A stretch of DNA of 38,792 bases from a virus. Both the position numbers and the translations under genes were made by a program. Under the pieces are notes generated by a model. That model was not told where the DNA came from. It saw only the letters and a list, made by a program, of their open reading frames with translations, and searched no databases. The stretch is from positions 1 through 38,792 of the IMG/VR virus record IMGVR_UViG_3300025684_000030. The stretch is one strand, 5' to 3'. Positions 22,101-30,722 of the stretch are shown in pieces (position 1 is the first letter of the stretch; each line of letters begins with the position of its first letter).

Positions 22101-23944
22101 CCTGCACCAGTCCTTGCGCGGACCTCAAAGTAATATGTTTGACCATCTGAAAGGTCGTTGATCGTCACGCTGTTTTGGTTTGCAGATGTATAACGGAACA
22201 GAGTGTCCGCCTCACCATTAACCTTATACCGGATGTCATAGGAATCTACAAAACCACTTGCCGATGAGTCCCAGGAAAGACGAACACGCGGCCACCACGT
22301 CCCGTCAGACGAAACCCTGCCCCCGTTATTCACAGCAGTCAGATTGGCAACAGTTACACCAACTCGGTAGTCTGGCAGATTGGAGTTGTTGGCTATGATT
22401 TGACGCTCATCCGCATCCCATGCAAATGCAGCCTCGGATGTTTCACGAAGCGAAAGGTTTACGCGAAGATCACCCTCCTCAGAGATAAAGAACTTCCAGC
22501 CGACAACCTCAAACTCTTTGTTTACCCATCCATACCGTTCGGCTGTGAACTCGATCACCTCACCAACCTGGGCCTCAAACGCAGCCACACTGAAGTCAAC
22601 CGATAACGTGATTTGCTCACGCGCCCGTAGCAGTGTCATCTTGGCAAGGCGCTGCGCCATAGATGAAGACGTGGTAAGCGGCAATTCGAGATCGAGCGGT
22701 ATCTTTACGCCGTTGTCCTCGGCAATGAATGTTGCGCTTTCAATCTCAGGGTAGTCCTGCAACAACCAGTTGATTGGGGCAGGCGATCCGTCCTCCTCGT
22801 ACAGAGGGTCATGGTTTACAAACGTACCACGCACGGTGTTGAAGTTGTCACGACGGCTTGTCTTTGTGGAAATGTTCAACGGTCCACGAACATCATCCAG
22901 GGTCAACGACAGTGTTGGAGCGATGTAGTCACCGACCTTCAACTTCCACTTTCCGCCGCCCCAGAACAAGGTTCCAGCACAAGCGGTCATCATCTTCTGC
23001 AAGTTCACGTTTGGCGTGTTTGCTGCACTGAGAACGCCGTTGATCTCATACCGCTTCTCTGTTGGTGTTGAACCTGAACCCCAATAGTCAACCAGGTCCA
23101 CGTCCTCGTCAGAGGTATTGGCAGCGACAGAGAACGAGGTGTCGTCAATATTGATCGTATCTTCGTCAAGACCGTACTGTGCGATCAGATAGTCCCGCAC
23201 GCACAGGGCAGCGTTAGCGGAATAGGCTGTTGTGGCTGTGCGCGGGTCATAGACCTTCTTACCCTCGACAACTGCTGTGAAGGTAGGAATGCCGCCGGAA
23301 AAGACTTCCGGGCTGTACTTCATGCGGACGTACAGATACGACATCGTGTTGCCGACAAAATTCGTATCAGCATCAACCACCTCAGAGTGCGACTGTAGAG
23401 GTGCGCTTGGTGTAGATTGCGTTCCGTTATACTTGAATATCTGGATCTTGTTCGGCGTACTGTCAGAAGAAACAGACCAGCGGTCATTCGTGACGAACCC
23501 ACTGCCATTGATGGTGGCAAGCTCATCGTTAATGTAGATGTCACCGATGGAGTTGACCGCGTGACCGGCCAACACAATGATCATGGATAGGTAGGAATTT
23601 GAGGCAGACGGCTCGCCCTCTAGGTATGTAATCGTCCCGCCCTTGCGGATCTTACCATATACGAAATCATGCGGAGACGCTGCATCACGGATGTTGGTCT
23701 TGAGGCCACGACCTACGCCTCCGCTCATATCCGGCTTTGGAGCGAGAGCAGATAGCGCCCATGAGGTGACGGCGCTGATGCCGATCTGGACGGCAAGACC
23801 GGTCGCATAGAGAAGAGCAAGGGAAGACGTTTGTAGCGATAGAGCGGCAAAAGCAGCATTACCAATGGCAATCATGCTCACCGGATCTTTTGGCGCACGA
23901 TCCCAGTCTTTATGGCGAAGTACGTTAAACGGACCTTCTTGCAT
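19151..23944 (-). CDS. tail tip / host specificity J-like protein
   Basis: 1597 residues, the central tail tip protein. A hydrophobic stretch (about 22-68) opens the protein, followed by the J-like core (to about 515) with GRGLKTNIRDAASPHDFVYGKIRKGG. Two fibronectin type III domains follow (about 518-625 and 630-725; LSDGQTYYFEVRA, ETRYYWVTAVD). The C-terminal half has three similar carbohydrate-binding-like modules beginning near residues 910, 1106 and 1300, each joined by linkers such as LIVDGTIEAGQIKAGAIG. The protein probably starts DNA ejection and helps recognise the host. It overlaps the stop of the preceding gene. Confidence 0.88.
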   Translation of the reverse strand: MQEGPFNVLRHKDWDRAPKDPVSMIAIGNAAFAALSLQTSSLALLYATGLAVQIGISAVTSWALSALAPKPDMSGGVGRGLKTNIRDAASPHDFVYGKIRKGGTITYLEGEPSASNSYLSMIIVLAGHAVNSIGDIYINDELATINGSGFVTNDRWSVSSDSTPNKIQIFKYNGTQSTPSAPLQSHSEVVDADTNFVGNTMSYLYVRMKYSPEVFSGGIPTFTAVVEGKKVYDPRTATTAYSANAALCVRDYLIAQYGLDEDTINIDDTSFSVAANTSDEDVDLVDYWGSGSTPTEKRYEINGVLSAANTPNVNLQKMMTACAGTLFWGGGKWKLKVGDYIAPTLSLTLDDVRGPLNISTKTSRRDNFNTVRGTFVNHDPLYEEDGSPAPINWLLQDYPEIESATFIAEDNGVKIPLDLELPLTTSSSMAQRLAKMTLLRAREQITLSVDFSVAAFEAQVGEVIEFTAERYGWVNKEFEVVGWKFFISEEGDLRVNLSLRETSEAAFAWDADERQIIANNSNLPDYRVGVTVANLTAVNNGGRVSSDGTWWPRVRLSWDSSASGFVDSYDIRYKVNGEADTLFRYTSANQNSVTINDLSDGQTYYFEVRARTGAGYVGAWASTTLTIAADTTAPSAPTMIGAFGQIGQIEIRWTNPSDADFSYANVYRNIVDNFATATNFASIGGTRTIHQVVAGETRYYWVTAVDYSGNESGPSASGSATSQFVVQADVDIDEVLAGAVDVASFAAGIEPVTIATGSLPTVKSTETVFFDGNLYRWNGTSYDRSTLASDITGQLVEAQLAADSVNADAIIDGSVNTAKFATGLTPVEVLGALPSTGNFEGRQVYLTTDNKLYRHTGSPTNASGFTVETDGADIKATSITGGKIEAGAIGADQIAANEISVKHLAVTDWSNLVPDGTFNQVTSVDSWLVGSGNGSLSLGLGLNVGKYLLVLSKTDTVNTDATLQQNIPLKSSTLYRGETQFRLGTGQSAANGVWVRVLFYDNTDTPCSIPYYDIASNEAGSTAISTHSLNFTTPSDCVYCRIRVYNNCDEAGSGGIDVWFDSITLREMNAASLIVNGGIVAGKLDVGAVVAGSIAAGAVTAETLAIGDFTNYAGDSTFEAGTSNPWTINPLYGDISNIRGAQGSLQSLRIENTGGVQRDVAVLNRKVPVQEGDVIYIEVWVYAFGPYTGEGASRIRIGDQDNNILDSLSYTAANIPAQSSWQKLSKEYTVPTGVTNLQFRLQADIPSGTIHLDNIEIRKKTSGQLIVDGTIEAGQIKAGAIGTDQLAANAVTAKNIAVGDFTNYASGSDFSPDSDIPWDLVGKAGFVVQSTTTGVNGTLGRLALTPSASFSSAPLERQISVEPGDVIYMSLWAWKNAAYNGTSGSSKLRLANGATGALLAALPYGTTDLPLTTWTKLETSYTVPSGVSSLSFTLGRDNTAGTALIDEIEIRKKLAGNLIVDGTITANEIISDGITRQGVAGSSAVTNNSSTYTTIATFTISSMPTTSYLQGIFSLTLSTAPSNLPSNFEIQVVVNSTVVAQFISGSAAFLSDNNQRVVNPFTLQGAPAGNIVVTLRMRNMGGSGVQFSNISAVAAMR

Positions 23945-24342
23945 TATTCAACCCAGCCCATGTGACAATCCTCAATAGGGATATTGACCATTCCAGTTTC
24001 ACTCAAGAATAACCCACTTCCGCCGACAGATATACCCATCGCCAATCCAGTGGACCAGTTCCTAGCCCTGCTCGTTACGACCAACGCGCCTTTTGGCGGA
24101 ATACCATCAACACGACGTAATTTGCTGTCGATGGCTTCCTCCAAGGTCTTAAACCCATACTCCTTTTGAAGGGCGTCCGGTCTCGTAAACGCCTTGTACC
24201 GACCAATCCAGTCTGGAGACCACATATGACCGAAGAGTATTTCCCAAACCTCGTTGGTGAATGTCAGGCAATCATGATCGCAAAAGCGAAATTTACGCCG
24301 CTTGTTTTCTCGGATGTAGGCGTTCAGGGCAGTCAGGTTCAT
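23944..24342 (-). CDS. tail tip assembly protein (DUF6950-like)
   Basis: 132 residues with FCDHDCLTFTNEVWEILFG near the start, then RYKAFTRPDALQKEYGF and a strand-rich end (PKGALVVTSRA, LAMGISVGGSGLFL). This matches the DUF6950 group found just upstream of the tail tip protein in many siphophages, a position held by NlpC/P60-like peptidases (gpK) in lambda. The Cys of HDC could be catalytic, but no clear His/Asp triad was confirmed. Confidence 0.72.
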   Translation of the reverse strand: MNLTALNAYIRENKRRKFRFCDHDCLTFTNEVWEILFGHMWSPDWIGRYKAFTRPDALQKEYGFKTLEEAIDSKLRRVDGIPPKGALVVTSRARNWSTGLAMGISVGGSGLFLSETGMVNIPIEDCHMGWVE

Positions 24343-24896
24343 AGGTTCTCATCTGTTCTTCCCCAAAGGACTTCTTTGTCAGCCAACTCAGCGACATAAT
24401 CAAAGAAGGTATCGTTAGGGTATCGGGCTTTCTGGCTTTCACTCGTATAACGTCTACCCTGCACTCTATCCAGTGCGACCAGTTTGCTTTCAATTGTGAG
24501 CGAAATTGTGGATGTGTCACTGGTGTCCTGAATGGTCATTACGTCCATGAATCCAGAGAACACCTCGACGACACCAGCAACCGACGCAACGCCAAAATAG
24601 ATCGACGCTGGGCGACCCTGATAAGGTTCACCTAGAGCAGCAGACACGATATTACTGTCCATGCCGTTCAGAGAAACAGTGGCCGACGTAGCAGCCATAT
24701 CCCCAACTTCGCCCAGTCCATCAATCTTCAGAAGATCACCTGCCCCTGTATATGTCAGGGAGTTGATGGTGCGGTTTCCGTAGCCGCTCCAGATGTTAAA
24801 GCTACCACCATCGAACTGGAGCCTTACGGCAAAGAACGGCTCTACGACATCTTGGCCTAGAGCAGTCAGCATAGCAGCCGGGATTATTCGTGACAT
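24339..24896 (-). CDS. minor tail protein
   Basis: 185 residues. The ATG at 24896 overlaps the previous stop (TAATG) with GGAGG seven bases upstream. The sequence (FFAVRLQFDGGSFNIWSGYG, LTIESKLVALDRVQGRRYT, YVAELADKEVLWG) is typical of a minor tail protein found between the distal tail and the DUF6950-like gene in phages of Alphaproteobacteria. By position it corresponds to the tail tip layer of lambda gpL/gpI. Biochemical role: structural. Confidence 0.75.
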   Translation of the reverse strand: MSRIIPAAMLTALGQDVVEPFFAVRLQFDGGSFNIWSGYGNRTINSLTYTGAGDLLKIDGLGEVGDMAATSATVSLNGMDSNIVSAALGEPYQGRPASIYFGVASVAGVVEVFSGFMDVMTIQDTSDTSTISLTIESKLVALDRVQGRRYTSESQKARYPNDTFFDYVAELADKEVLWGRTDENL

Positions 24897-25516
24897 TAGA
24901 TAGCCTCCACACAATCAAATGAAATACCGTATTTGGTTGCAGCATCAATAGACCACTCAGTCTCGTTACTAGCAAGTCTCCAGCGCCCGACAGTATTAGT
25001 GTAAGTGATCGTCGCATTGTTTGCCGGTGACGTGCGGACGTGTGGCCATATCTCCATTGTGAAATTACCAGACCCATTGGACGTAACGTCCTGCAACAAC
25101 TTGTGGAGCGTTCTCGTCGCCGCCGTAGCCCCAAGCTGAACATAGTCACCAGCCTTAAAAATCAGAGTATTATTTGCAGCGCCATCGCATACGATGGAGC
25201 CGCCTGTCTGACTTGCACCATTCACCAATAACGTCCCAGAGGCTGCGCCTTGTGGTGCAGTGGCGTTAGGGTCTCCCATCAGGAACGTGCCATACTGGCC
25301 GCGCAGGGCCGTCAGGAAGGCGATCCACGGCTCTGCGGTGTCTCTATGCACTGGCGGGATGGTGACGCTGGCTGACCATCTCTGGCCTGGATAGGCGTAG
25401 ACCTTCTGAGCGTAGGTGAATGGCGAAGATGACAATGCAACTGCATTGGTGGAGCGGAGCGTGATGCTAGCCATTCCAATGCTGGTCGGCAGTGTTAGTG
25501 GGTATGTGATGGCCAT
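24896..25516 (-). CDS. distal tail-like protein
   Basis: 206 residues, beta-rich. The segment KVYAYPGQRWSASVTIPPV, EPWIAFLTALRGQYGTFLMGDP is a strong marker of the distal tail/minor tail protein that follows the tape measure in many siphophages. It likely forms the ring that joins the tail tube to the tail tip. It begins by sharing bases with the tape measure stop. Confidence 0.78.
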   Translation of the reverse strand: MAITYPLTLPTSIGMASITLRSTNAVALSSSPFTYAQKVYAYPGQRWSASVTIPPVHRDTAEPWIAFLTALRGQYGTFLMGDPNATAPQGAASGTLLVNGASQTGGSIVCDGAANNTLIFKAGDYVQLGATAATRTLHKLLQDVTSNGSGNFTMEIWPHVRTSPANNATITYTNTVGRWRLASNETEWSIDAATKYGISFDCVEAI

Positions 25517-28449
25517 CAGAAACTTCTCCCATACGCGCCACCACGACGCTTGCTATCCAGAACAGCGGCCTTTGCGGCTTCGGCCATGCGCGGGGTTTCA
25601 GCGCGAACAATGCGCTTGACCGTTTCATCGCCGTTGGCTGCAATGTTGAAGTTCTGCACAACGGTGACATTACCACCATTCTCAGCCGCAACACCCAGCT
25701 TACCGTCTCTGCCTCTTTTTAGCGGCATGATTGCTTCTGGTCCAGCCTCACCCATCAGACCTGTGCGCCCACCGGACATCGGGAATGTTGTCGGACCACC
25801 AACCACACCACCATTGGCGAAGGGAATGACATTGCCACCGCTGAAGGCGTTGCCGTTGGCGTGGAGACCTCCGGCTATTGCTCTGGATATGAATCCGACG
25901 ATTCCGCTGCCGGTCCCACTTTTGGCGTCGAAAGACCCAACCAATCTCTGAACAACTAGAACCTTGTAGAGTTCTGAGATTATGGATGCGGCCATCTTCT
26001 TGAACGCACCTTGAACTGTATCTGTTCCATCTACGATAGACATAAACGCTTCGCTCATAGATGACTCCAGTATATCGGAAACCTGTTGCTGGCGTTCAAT
26101 TTCCTTTGTCAGTTCAGCGATAAGTTCGATCTGAGCCGAAAGATCGGCAATGGCCTCGGCACCGTAAACATTCTCATAACCAGCACCTAGAGCATTGAGA
26201 AGTCTTGCTTGCGTATCTGTTGCGCCTATCAACTCCCTTTGTAGCGCAAGTTGTTCTCTGAGTTTTTCTATATTGTCTGCCGCTTCCTCCGCTGGTGACT
26301 TACCCCCGCCGCCAGAATTTTTATTTGCGTCCCTTAAGCGCGCCTCCACAAGTTTCCTTGCTTCCAACTCATCAATGTCAGAAGATATGATAGCAGCCCT
26401 GGCCAGCACTTCTATTGGATCATTTAGCTCAGATGCCAACGAAGCTTCAGTGTTTGCTTCTAGGTCAGCCCGGTATCCGGCAATCACCCCCGCTGTTGCC
26501 ACATCAGCGCCTGTGCGTAGAGCCTCAATCCGCGCATTAGCAACAGCCAAAGCCTTCTCAATACCATCACCAAAGCTGCTCAATGACGCCATTGCCGACG
26601 CGGCGTCCCTAAGATTGTCTGCAAGTCGCTCCGCTTCATCTGCGTTAGATATGGCTTCCTCTGTTAGCTGCTGGTTCATCGCCAGCATATTTACTAGCCT
26701 GTTGCGTTCATCCTCTCCAACATTGGCCTTTCTCAGGGCGGCATCCAGAGCGTCCCTCTCAGCAGCGTTCACGGCATCCCTATACTCCAGAGATTCCTTT
26801 CCGTAATCCACCTCTGCTTGTAGAATGAGCGCCTGATCAGACAGTTCTTTATTTGTGTCAGAAATTGCCTCCCTTCTTGCATTCGCAATCTCAAGAATCT
26901 GCTGAGATATGGATGCGTTCCGTTCAGCTTGAGACTGTTGGCGTTCGTTAGACGCCTCGATAGCTTCTTGGATAAGTTCTTGATTTAGGGCTTGCGTAAG
27001 CACTCTTTCATTCAGCGCAATGATATTCTCTTTCTGACCCTGCTCAAGATCAGTCCTGTCGTTTATCTCTTTGGTCATATTCAAGATATCTTGCTGAAGA
27101 GCAAGGCGACGAACATCCTGTGAGTCTTCACCGCTGGATGCGGCCTCGTTGATCAGGGCCTGTCTCTGTTCTAATGCTGTCATCTCTTCTGTATAGTTCT
27201 TGAGACGTTCTTCAGCCAGTTTATTCTCAAGGTTATTTAGCCTCTCCAGTGCCGCCTCGTATGCTTGAGTAGCATCCTCCACGTCACCTGCTGCCATCGC
27301 CTGCAAGAAAGCATCAACCAAAGCCACAGCGCCGTACATACCGGTTGGTCTAACCTGGGACGAAACTAACAGCCCATTAAGTTTAGCCTCCGCTTCCGCA
27401 AGATTGGCGGTTGCTTGCTCAAGACTCTCAGTACCAAACATCTCATCCACTGACATGCCCGCTTCGGCGGCTTTTTTTGTATTTATCCAATCCCCAAGGG
27501 TCGAATCAATGGACTTGATGGCGTCTTCCAACTCAGTAAGAGAATCAGCCGTTTTGTCACTTTCCTGCCTCGCCCTCATAAACGCAGCACCGATGGCAGT
27601 CAGAATAGGAATAATAATACCCAAACCAGCGAAAACACCTATCATGCGTGTGGATTTTGCAAGCATACCAAACGTGCCGACAAGCTGCGTAGCCTGTTGA
27701 CCTAGTGCCACCATGACGTTCGTCCCGCCCTGTACCTGCACCGCGAAGTCACCTACCTGATAGCCCGTCTGCTGCATCAGAACGCCAAGCTGGTTGGTAC
27801 GTCGGCCCGCCATTTGACCCTGAACGCCGAACCTGTTGTTCGCCATAGCAGCGCCCTCTGCGCCCCCTGCGAACGCTTTGAACTCTGCGTTCAGCGCATC
27901 TAGCGACTGTTGCCGCTGACGGTCGTTGATCACCCCAAGACTTGAGGCTTGGTTTATGTCGCGCAACTCATTCTCGTAGAGCATTGATGCTGACCTCAAC
28001 GGGTTCAACTTTTGAATCAATCTCTCCTTCTCGCGAGCTAGTTCCGCATCAGCGGCAGCGTTCTGTCTTGTTGTTTTCTCCTGCTCCAAAAGAGCGGCTT
28101 TTGCCTTTGCCTGCTCAGAAGCTTGTGTGCGCAAACTAGTCGCCATTTTCTGAACGGCGGCTGATGCTTTTTGCGTTGACATCTCGTTTCCGCGAACACC
28201 CTCATTCAGGAATTTATATTCCCGTGTCACCTCAGTGAGCGCTGCCTTGTACGCTTTCTCTGTTATTGTTCCGCGTTGAAGTGCGGAGGTAAGTTTTCGA
28301 ATATCTCCCTCAATGCGTTGCGTGACTGAAATACCACGACGAATTGAGTTCGATACTTGATCTTGCTGATGCGAGAAGGTCTTTAGTTTTGCTGTAGCCT
28401 CACGCTCACCAGAGACAACAAACTCAAGCCCTACAACCTGATTAGCCAT
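25516..28449 (-). CDS. tape measure protein
   Basis: 977 residues with long coiled-coil regions (LRDASSLA-type helices and LEEALE-like repeats from about 300 to 800), hydrophobic stretches (IGVFAGLGIIIPILTAIGAAF near 270) and the usual C-terminal ending: GGPTTFPMSGGRTGLMGEAG followed by PEAIMPLKRGRDG. The length sets the tail length: about 977 residues at 1.5 angstrom per residue suggests a tail near 145 nm, an estimate from the general rule. It follows the chaperone genes, as expected. Confidence 0.9.
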   Translation of the reverse strand: MANQVVGLEFVVSGEREATAKLKTFSHQQDQVSNSIRRGISVTQRIEGDIRKLTSALQRGTITEKAYKAALTEVTREYKFLNEGVRGNEMSTQKASAAVQKMATSLRTQASEQAKAKAALLEQEKTTRQNAAADAELAREKERLIQKLNPLRSASMLYENELRDINQASSLGVINDRQRQQSLDALNAEFKAFAGGAEGAAMANNRFGVQGQMAGRRTNQLGVLMQQTGYQVGDFAVQVQGGTNVMVALGQQATQLVGTFGMLAKSTRMIGVFAGLGIIIPILTAIGAAFMRARQESDKTADSLTELEDAIKSIDSTLGDWINTKKAAEAGMSVDEMFGTESLEQATANLAEAEAKLNGLLVSSQVRPTGMYGAVALVDAFLQAMAAGDVEDATQAYEAALERLNNLENKLAEERLKNYTEEMTALEQRQALINEAASSGEDSQDVRRLALQQDILNMTKEINDRTDLEQGQKENIIALNERVLTQALNQELIQEAIEASNERQQSQAERNASISQQILEIANARREAISDTNKELSDQALILQAEVDYGKESLEYRDAVNAAERDALDAALRKANVGEDERNRLVNMLAMNQQLTEEAISNADEAERLADNLRDAASAMASLSSFGDGIEKALAVANARIEALRTGADVATAGVIAGYRADLEANTEASLASELNDPIEVLARAAIISSDIDELEARKLVEARLRDANKNSGGGGKSPAEEAADNIEKLREQLALQRELIGATDTQARLLNALGAGYENVYGAEAIADLSAQIELIAELTKEIERQQQVSDILESSMSEAFMSIVDGTDTVQGAFKKMAASIISELYKVLVVQRLVGSFDAKSGTGSGIVGFISRAIAGGLHANGNAFSGGNVIPFANGGVVGGPTTFPMSGGRTGLMGEAGPEAIMPLKRGRDGKLGVAAENGGNVTVVQNFNIAANGDETVKRIVRAETPRMAEAAKAAVLDSKRRGGAYGRSF

Positions 28450-28452
28450 GCG

Positions 28453-29192
28453 TCAGTCCTCGTTCACTGTCTTGATCCAAAGGCCGTCTAGCGCCTTGAC
28501 CACATCAACCTCCCAAGGCGACAACCGGATGCCGGTAAGGTCAGACCATGCGAGTATTAGCTGATAGGATAAAGGATTTGGGCCGTTTGCGCCATAGTCG
28601 CGCCCTCGGTGCAGATCGAGAAACAGATGCCACAAGTGCGCAGCAACGTCAGGAACCGTGGGACCGAGCAGCCCCACGTCTTTGCCAGTTACTTTAGCGA
28701 CCTGTTCAAGGTGATCCCTTTGCGAAACGCCGTTCTTGTCCGTCTTTGACAGACTAAAGTTGTGTTCCGCAAAGGCGATCAGATCACCCTCTATTGCTCC
28801 AAAAAAGCGCGGGTGTCCCCAAAAGCAGCATCGACCTGTTCGCGCACCCAAGGCAGCGTGTCAAAGGTGGAACGCACCTTCTCTTCGCTGAACTCTTCAA
28901 CCCCCTTGGTCAGAGTTACGTTCCAGTCAACAACGCACTTGATGAGGATCTCAAGGCTGGACGCCTCAAGTTCTTCAGCAGTCAGGTTCATCTTACCGCC
29001 AGACCGCTGCGCCTTAGCAAGTCTCCGGTTCTGCTGCTCGTGGCTGATCTGCTTGTACCGCTTTGAGTACGGGCCGTGAATGGTGATGCTCATCTGCGAA
29101 CCGTCATCGTTCAACAGGGCTTCGCCGTTTACGGGATGGTACAACATCACGTCGGTGGTGTCTTTGGTCTTACCAATAGAAAGAAGGCTCAT
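28453..29192 (-). CDS. long tail assembly chaperone, by -1 frameshift (G-T fusion)
   Basis: The second frame (28453-28851) has no proper start codon and overlaps the end of the first chaperone frame. A slip of one base backwards on T TTT TTG at 28806-28800 joins the frames in the same way as lambda gpG to gpGT. The fusion is 246 residues. Its extension starts FFGAIEGDLIAFAEHNF and ends in LDGLWIKTVNED. The fused protein would bind the tape measure while the tail forms. Position between tail tube and tape measure, the missing start and the slippery site all agree. Confidence 0.8.
28791..29192 (-). CDS. short tail assembly chaperone (G-like)
   Basis: 133 residues from the ATG at 29192, which has GGAG seven bases upstream; an extension to 29246 is not supported. 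The protein (LLSIGKTKDTTDVMLYHPVNG, RLAKAQRSGGKMNLTAEELEASSLEILIKCVVDW) is typical of tail assembly chaperones. It ends DTRAFLEQ when no frameshift occurs. Together with the long form it coats the tape measure before tube assembly; neither is expected in the virion. Confidence 0.85.
   Translation of the reverse strand: MSLLSIGKTKDTTDVMLYHPVNGEALLNDDGSQMSITIHGPYSKRYKQISHEQQNRRLAKAQRSGGKMNLTAEELEASSLEILIKCVVDWNVTLTKGVEEFSEEKVRSTFDTLPWVREQVDAAFGDTRAFLEQ
28800..28806 (-). promoter_or_regulatory. -1 ribosomal frameshift slippery site
   Basis: On the minus strand the heptamer T TTT TTG is in the proper phase (GCT TTT TTG in the zero frame; TTT TTT GGA after slipping). It lies three codons before the stop of the short chaperone. 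No Shine-Dalgarno-like stimulator was confirmed upstream. Confidence 0.75.
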
Positions 29193-29224
29193 CGGGTTTC
29201 TCCGCGCCGGGGATATGTCAAGGT

Positions 29225-29259
29225 GAGAGGTGACAGCCCCCGACAAACCGTCACCTCTC
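29225..29259 (-). other. 10-bp hairpin between tail tube and chaperone genes
   Basis: GAGAGGTGAC (29225-29234) and GTCACCTCTC (29250-29259) form a perfect stem with a 15-base loop. No T run follows, so it is not a classical terminator. It may stabilise the tail tube message or weaken reading into the chaperone gene. Confidence 0.6.
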
Positions 29260-29280
29260 TAGTTCCCCCTGGACGAGGGA

Positions 29281-30207
29281 TTAGGCCCGTGTCAGAACCA
29301 AGTTGCTGCCCTCGACGGAGTCGTAGAGGGACACAAACGGCAGTTCGATGATGCGGGATTGGGGGTTTGCCAGCGGCACGTTTGAACCGTTGATCTTGAT
29401 GCGTGGGAAGAAGAACGTGTAAGCGTCTGTGCCACCAGGCGATGCGACCGACACTTGCAACTCTGTCTCAGTCTCGTTCAAGAACTTGTTGATGAGCGTT
29501 GCGTCCTCGTAGTACACCGACATAGTGCCTTCCACGACTGCACGACCAAACTCAAGTTGCGGAGCAGAGTCGGAGCCGACAGCGAAGATCGCTGCGAGCG
29601 AGTTGGACACGCTGAACTCAAGCGAAGTGACGATGCCGAGCAGATCCGCAGTCGCAACGCCGCCCTCAAAGATCGAGCCGTTGTAGCTGTCGAAGGGAGG
29701 GTTACCGGTGATTGCAGTCGGTGCGCCGCCAGTCGAGGCGGTCGAGGCACTCTGCGTCATGTCCTTTCCAACCATCTCAAAGGTCGTGTTGACCATCTGG
29801 TTGGGCGCGATGCTGAACGAAGCCGTCGAAACAGCCATGCCTTTGAACAGGCGGAACTGGCTGATGTCCAAGGCAGCGTCTTCGATGGACAGGAACTTCG
29901 GCGTGGTGCCGATCTTCATCTCTCCGCTGGTCGGGAAAGACGAGAACATGGCAGACTCAAGGAACTCATCGTAGTCGCCTTCACGCAGGTCAACCTCGAT
30001 GGAACCAGAGGCGCTGCGGTTACCGTGGCGATCAACGCGAGGCATCCGATCAGCTTGAATGTCAGCACCCTCAAGGCGTTCTTTAGACAGGCTCAGAGAG
30101 TGTGTCTTGACCGGCAGTTCAGCGAACGTGGGTGTGGTTGGAGTGACGCCAAACGTGCTTTCAGCGATGTAACGGAGCGCGGAGCGGCTCCCCTGTGCAA
30201 ATGCCAT
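29281..30207 (-). CDS. major tail tube protein
   Basis: 308 residues from ATG at 30207, with AAAGGA eight bases upstream; the frame extension to 30246 is not supported. The start MAFAQGSRSALRYIAESTFG and the segment GVTPTTPTFAELPVKTHSLSLSKERLEGAD are typical of phage tail tube proteins of this lineage, as are DRMPRVDRHGNRSASGSIEVD and an Ig-like later half. It builds the tube that carries DNA. A promoter-like sequence and a leader of about 70 bases precede it. Confidence 0.88.
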   Translation of the reverse strand: MAFAQGSRSALRYIAESTFGVTPTTPTFAELPVKTHSLSLSKERLEGADIQADRMPRVDRHGNRSASGSIEVDLREGDYDEFLESAMFSSFPTSGEMKIGTTPKFLSIEDAALDISQFRLFKGMAVSTASFSIAPNQMVNTTFEMVGKDMTQSASTASTGGAPTAITGNPPFDSYNGSIFEGGVATADLLGIVTSLEFSVSNSLAAIFAVGSDSAPQLEFGRAVVEGTMSVYYEDATLINKFLNETETELQVSVASPGGTDAYTFFFPRIKINGSNVPLANPQSRIIELPFVSLYDSVEGSNLVLTRA

Positions 30208-30284
30208 GACCTTAGTCCTTTTCAGGTTGCTAAGGCTATGTTGCAATCATGCCCTAGCTGGTTTCCAGAAACTCAGTTTGGGCC

Positions 30285-30314
30285 ATAATACACTTGACTG
30301 TGTTATATTCGCAA
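30285..30314 (-). promoter_or_regulatory. possible promoter of the tail tube gene
   Basis: On the minus strand TTGCGA (30314-30309), an 18-base spacer and TATTAT (30290-30285) precede the tail tube gene. The -10 box matches five of six bases, the -35 four. It would give a leader of about 70 bases and extra expression of the most abundant tail protein. Confidence 0.45.
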
Positions 30315-30317
30315 TAC

Positions 30318-30722
30318 TCACTCATAGGCGTACCACGAGACTTGGACCGGCGCACAATAGAACGGGTCGTCCATGTAGGACTCCTGCATCTCGCTGTAGT
30401 CGATGGACACATTGACGGATGTGCCGACAGCGTCTGTTGAGCCGTTGAACAGGGACAGCAAGGCGTCAACGTAGTCCAGAGCAGCCCCTGCACCCTTATC
30501 CATCTCTGTACATACAGTGAGTATATACAGCCCTTGGTGGCGGTGCTGCGGGTTTGGTCCGCGATTGGCTGGGCGACGTGATGTCGGAATGAACTGAACA
30601 CGGATGTGCGGCGTTGCGGGAACCTGCTCGTAGCCTACGTTCTGGAACGCAATTACTGGTAGCCCAGAGGCACCAGCGAGTTTGGCATCCAGTGCCTGAC
30701 GTATGTCGTTAATGATGGTCAT
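30318..30722 (-). CDS. tail terminator protein (DUF4128-like)
   Basis: 134 residues. MTIINDIRQALDAKLAG, PHIRVQFIPTSRRPANRG, and YILTVCTEMDKGAGAALDYVDALLSLF match the tail terminator group that caps the tail tube and lies just before the tail tube gene. It overlaps the previous gene by four bases. A 110-base leader to the tail tube gene follows. Confidence 0.78.
   Translation of the reverse strand: MTIINDIRQALDAKLAGASGLPVIAFQNVGYEQVPATPHIRVQFIPTSRRPANRGPNPQHRHQGLYILTVCTEMDKGAGAALDYVDALLSLFNGSTDAVGTSVNVSIDYSEMQESYMDDPFYCAPVQVSWYAYE

Noticed and set aside
28453-28851. Independent gene starting in the second chaperone frame
   Set aside because: The only start would be a TTG without a ribosome-binding site inside the first chaperone; the frameshift explains the frame better.
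29216-29221. Perfect TTGACA on the minus strand before the tail chaperone gene
   Set aside because: No -10-like sequence lies 16-18 bases further on.
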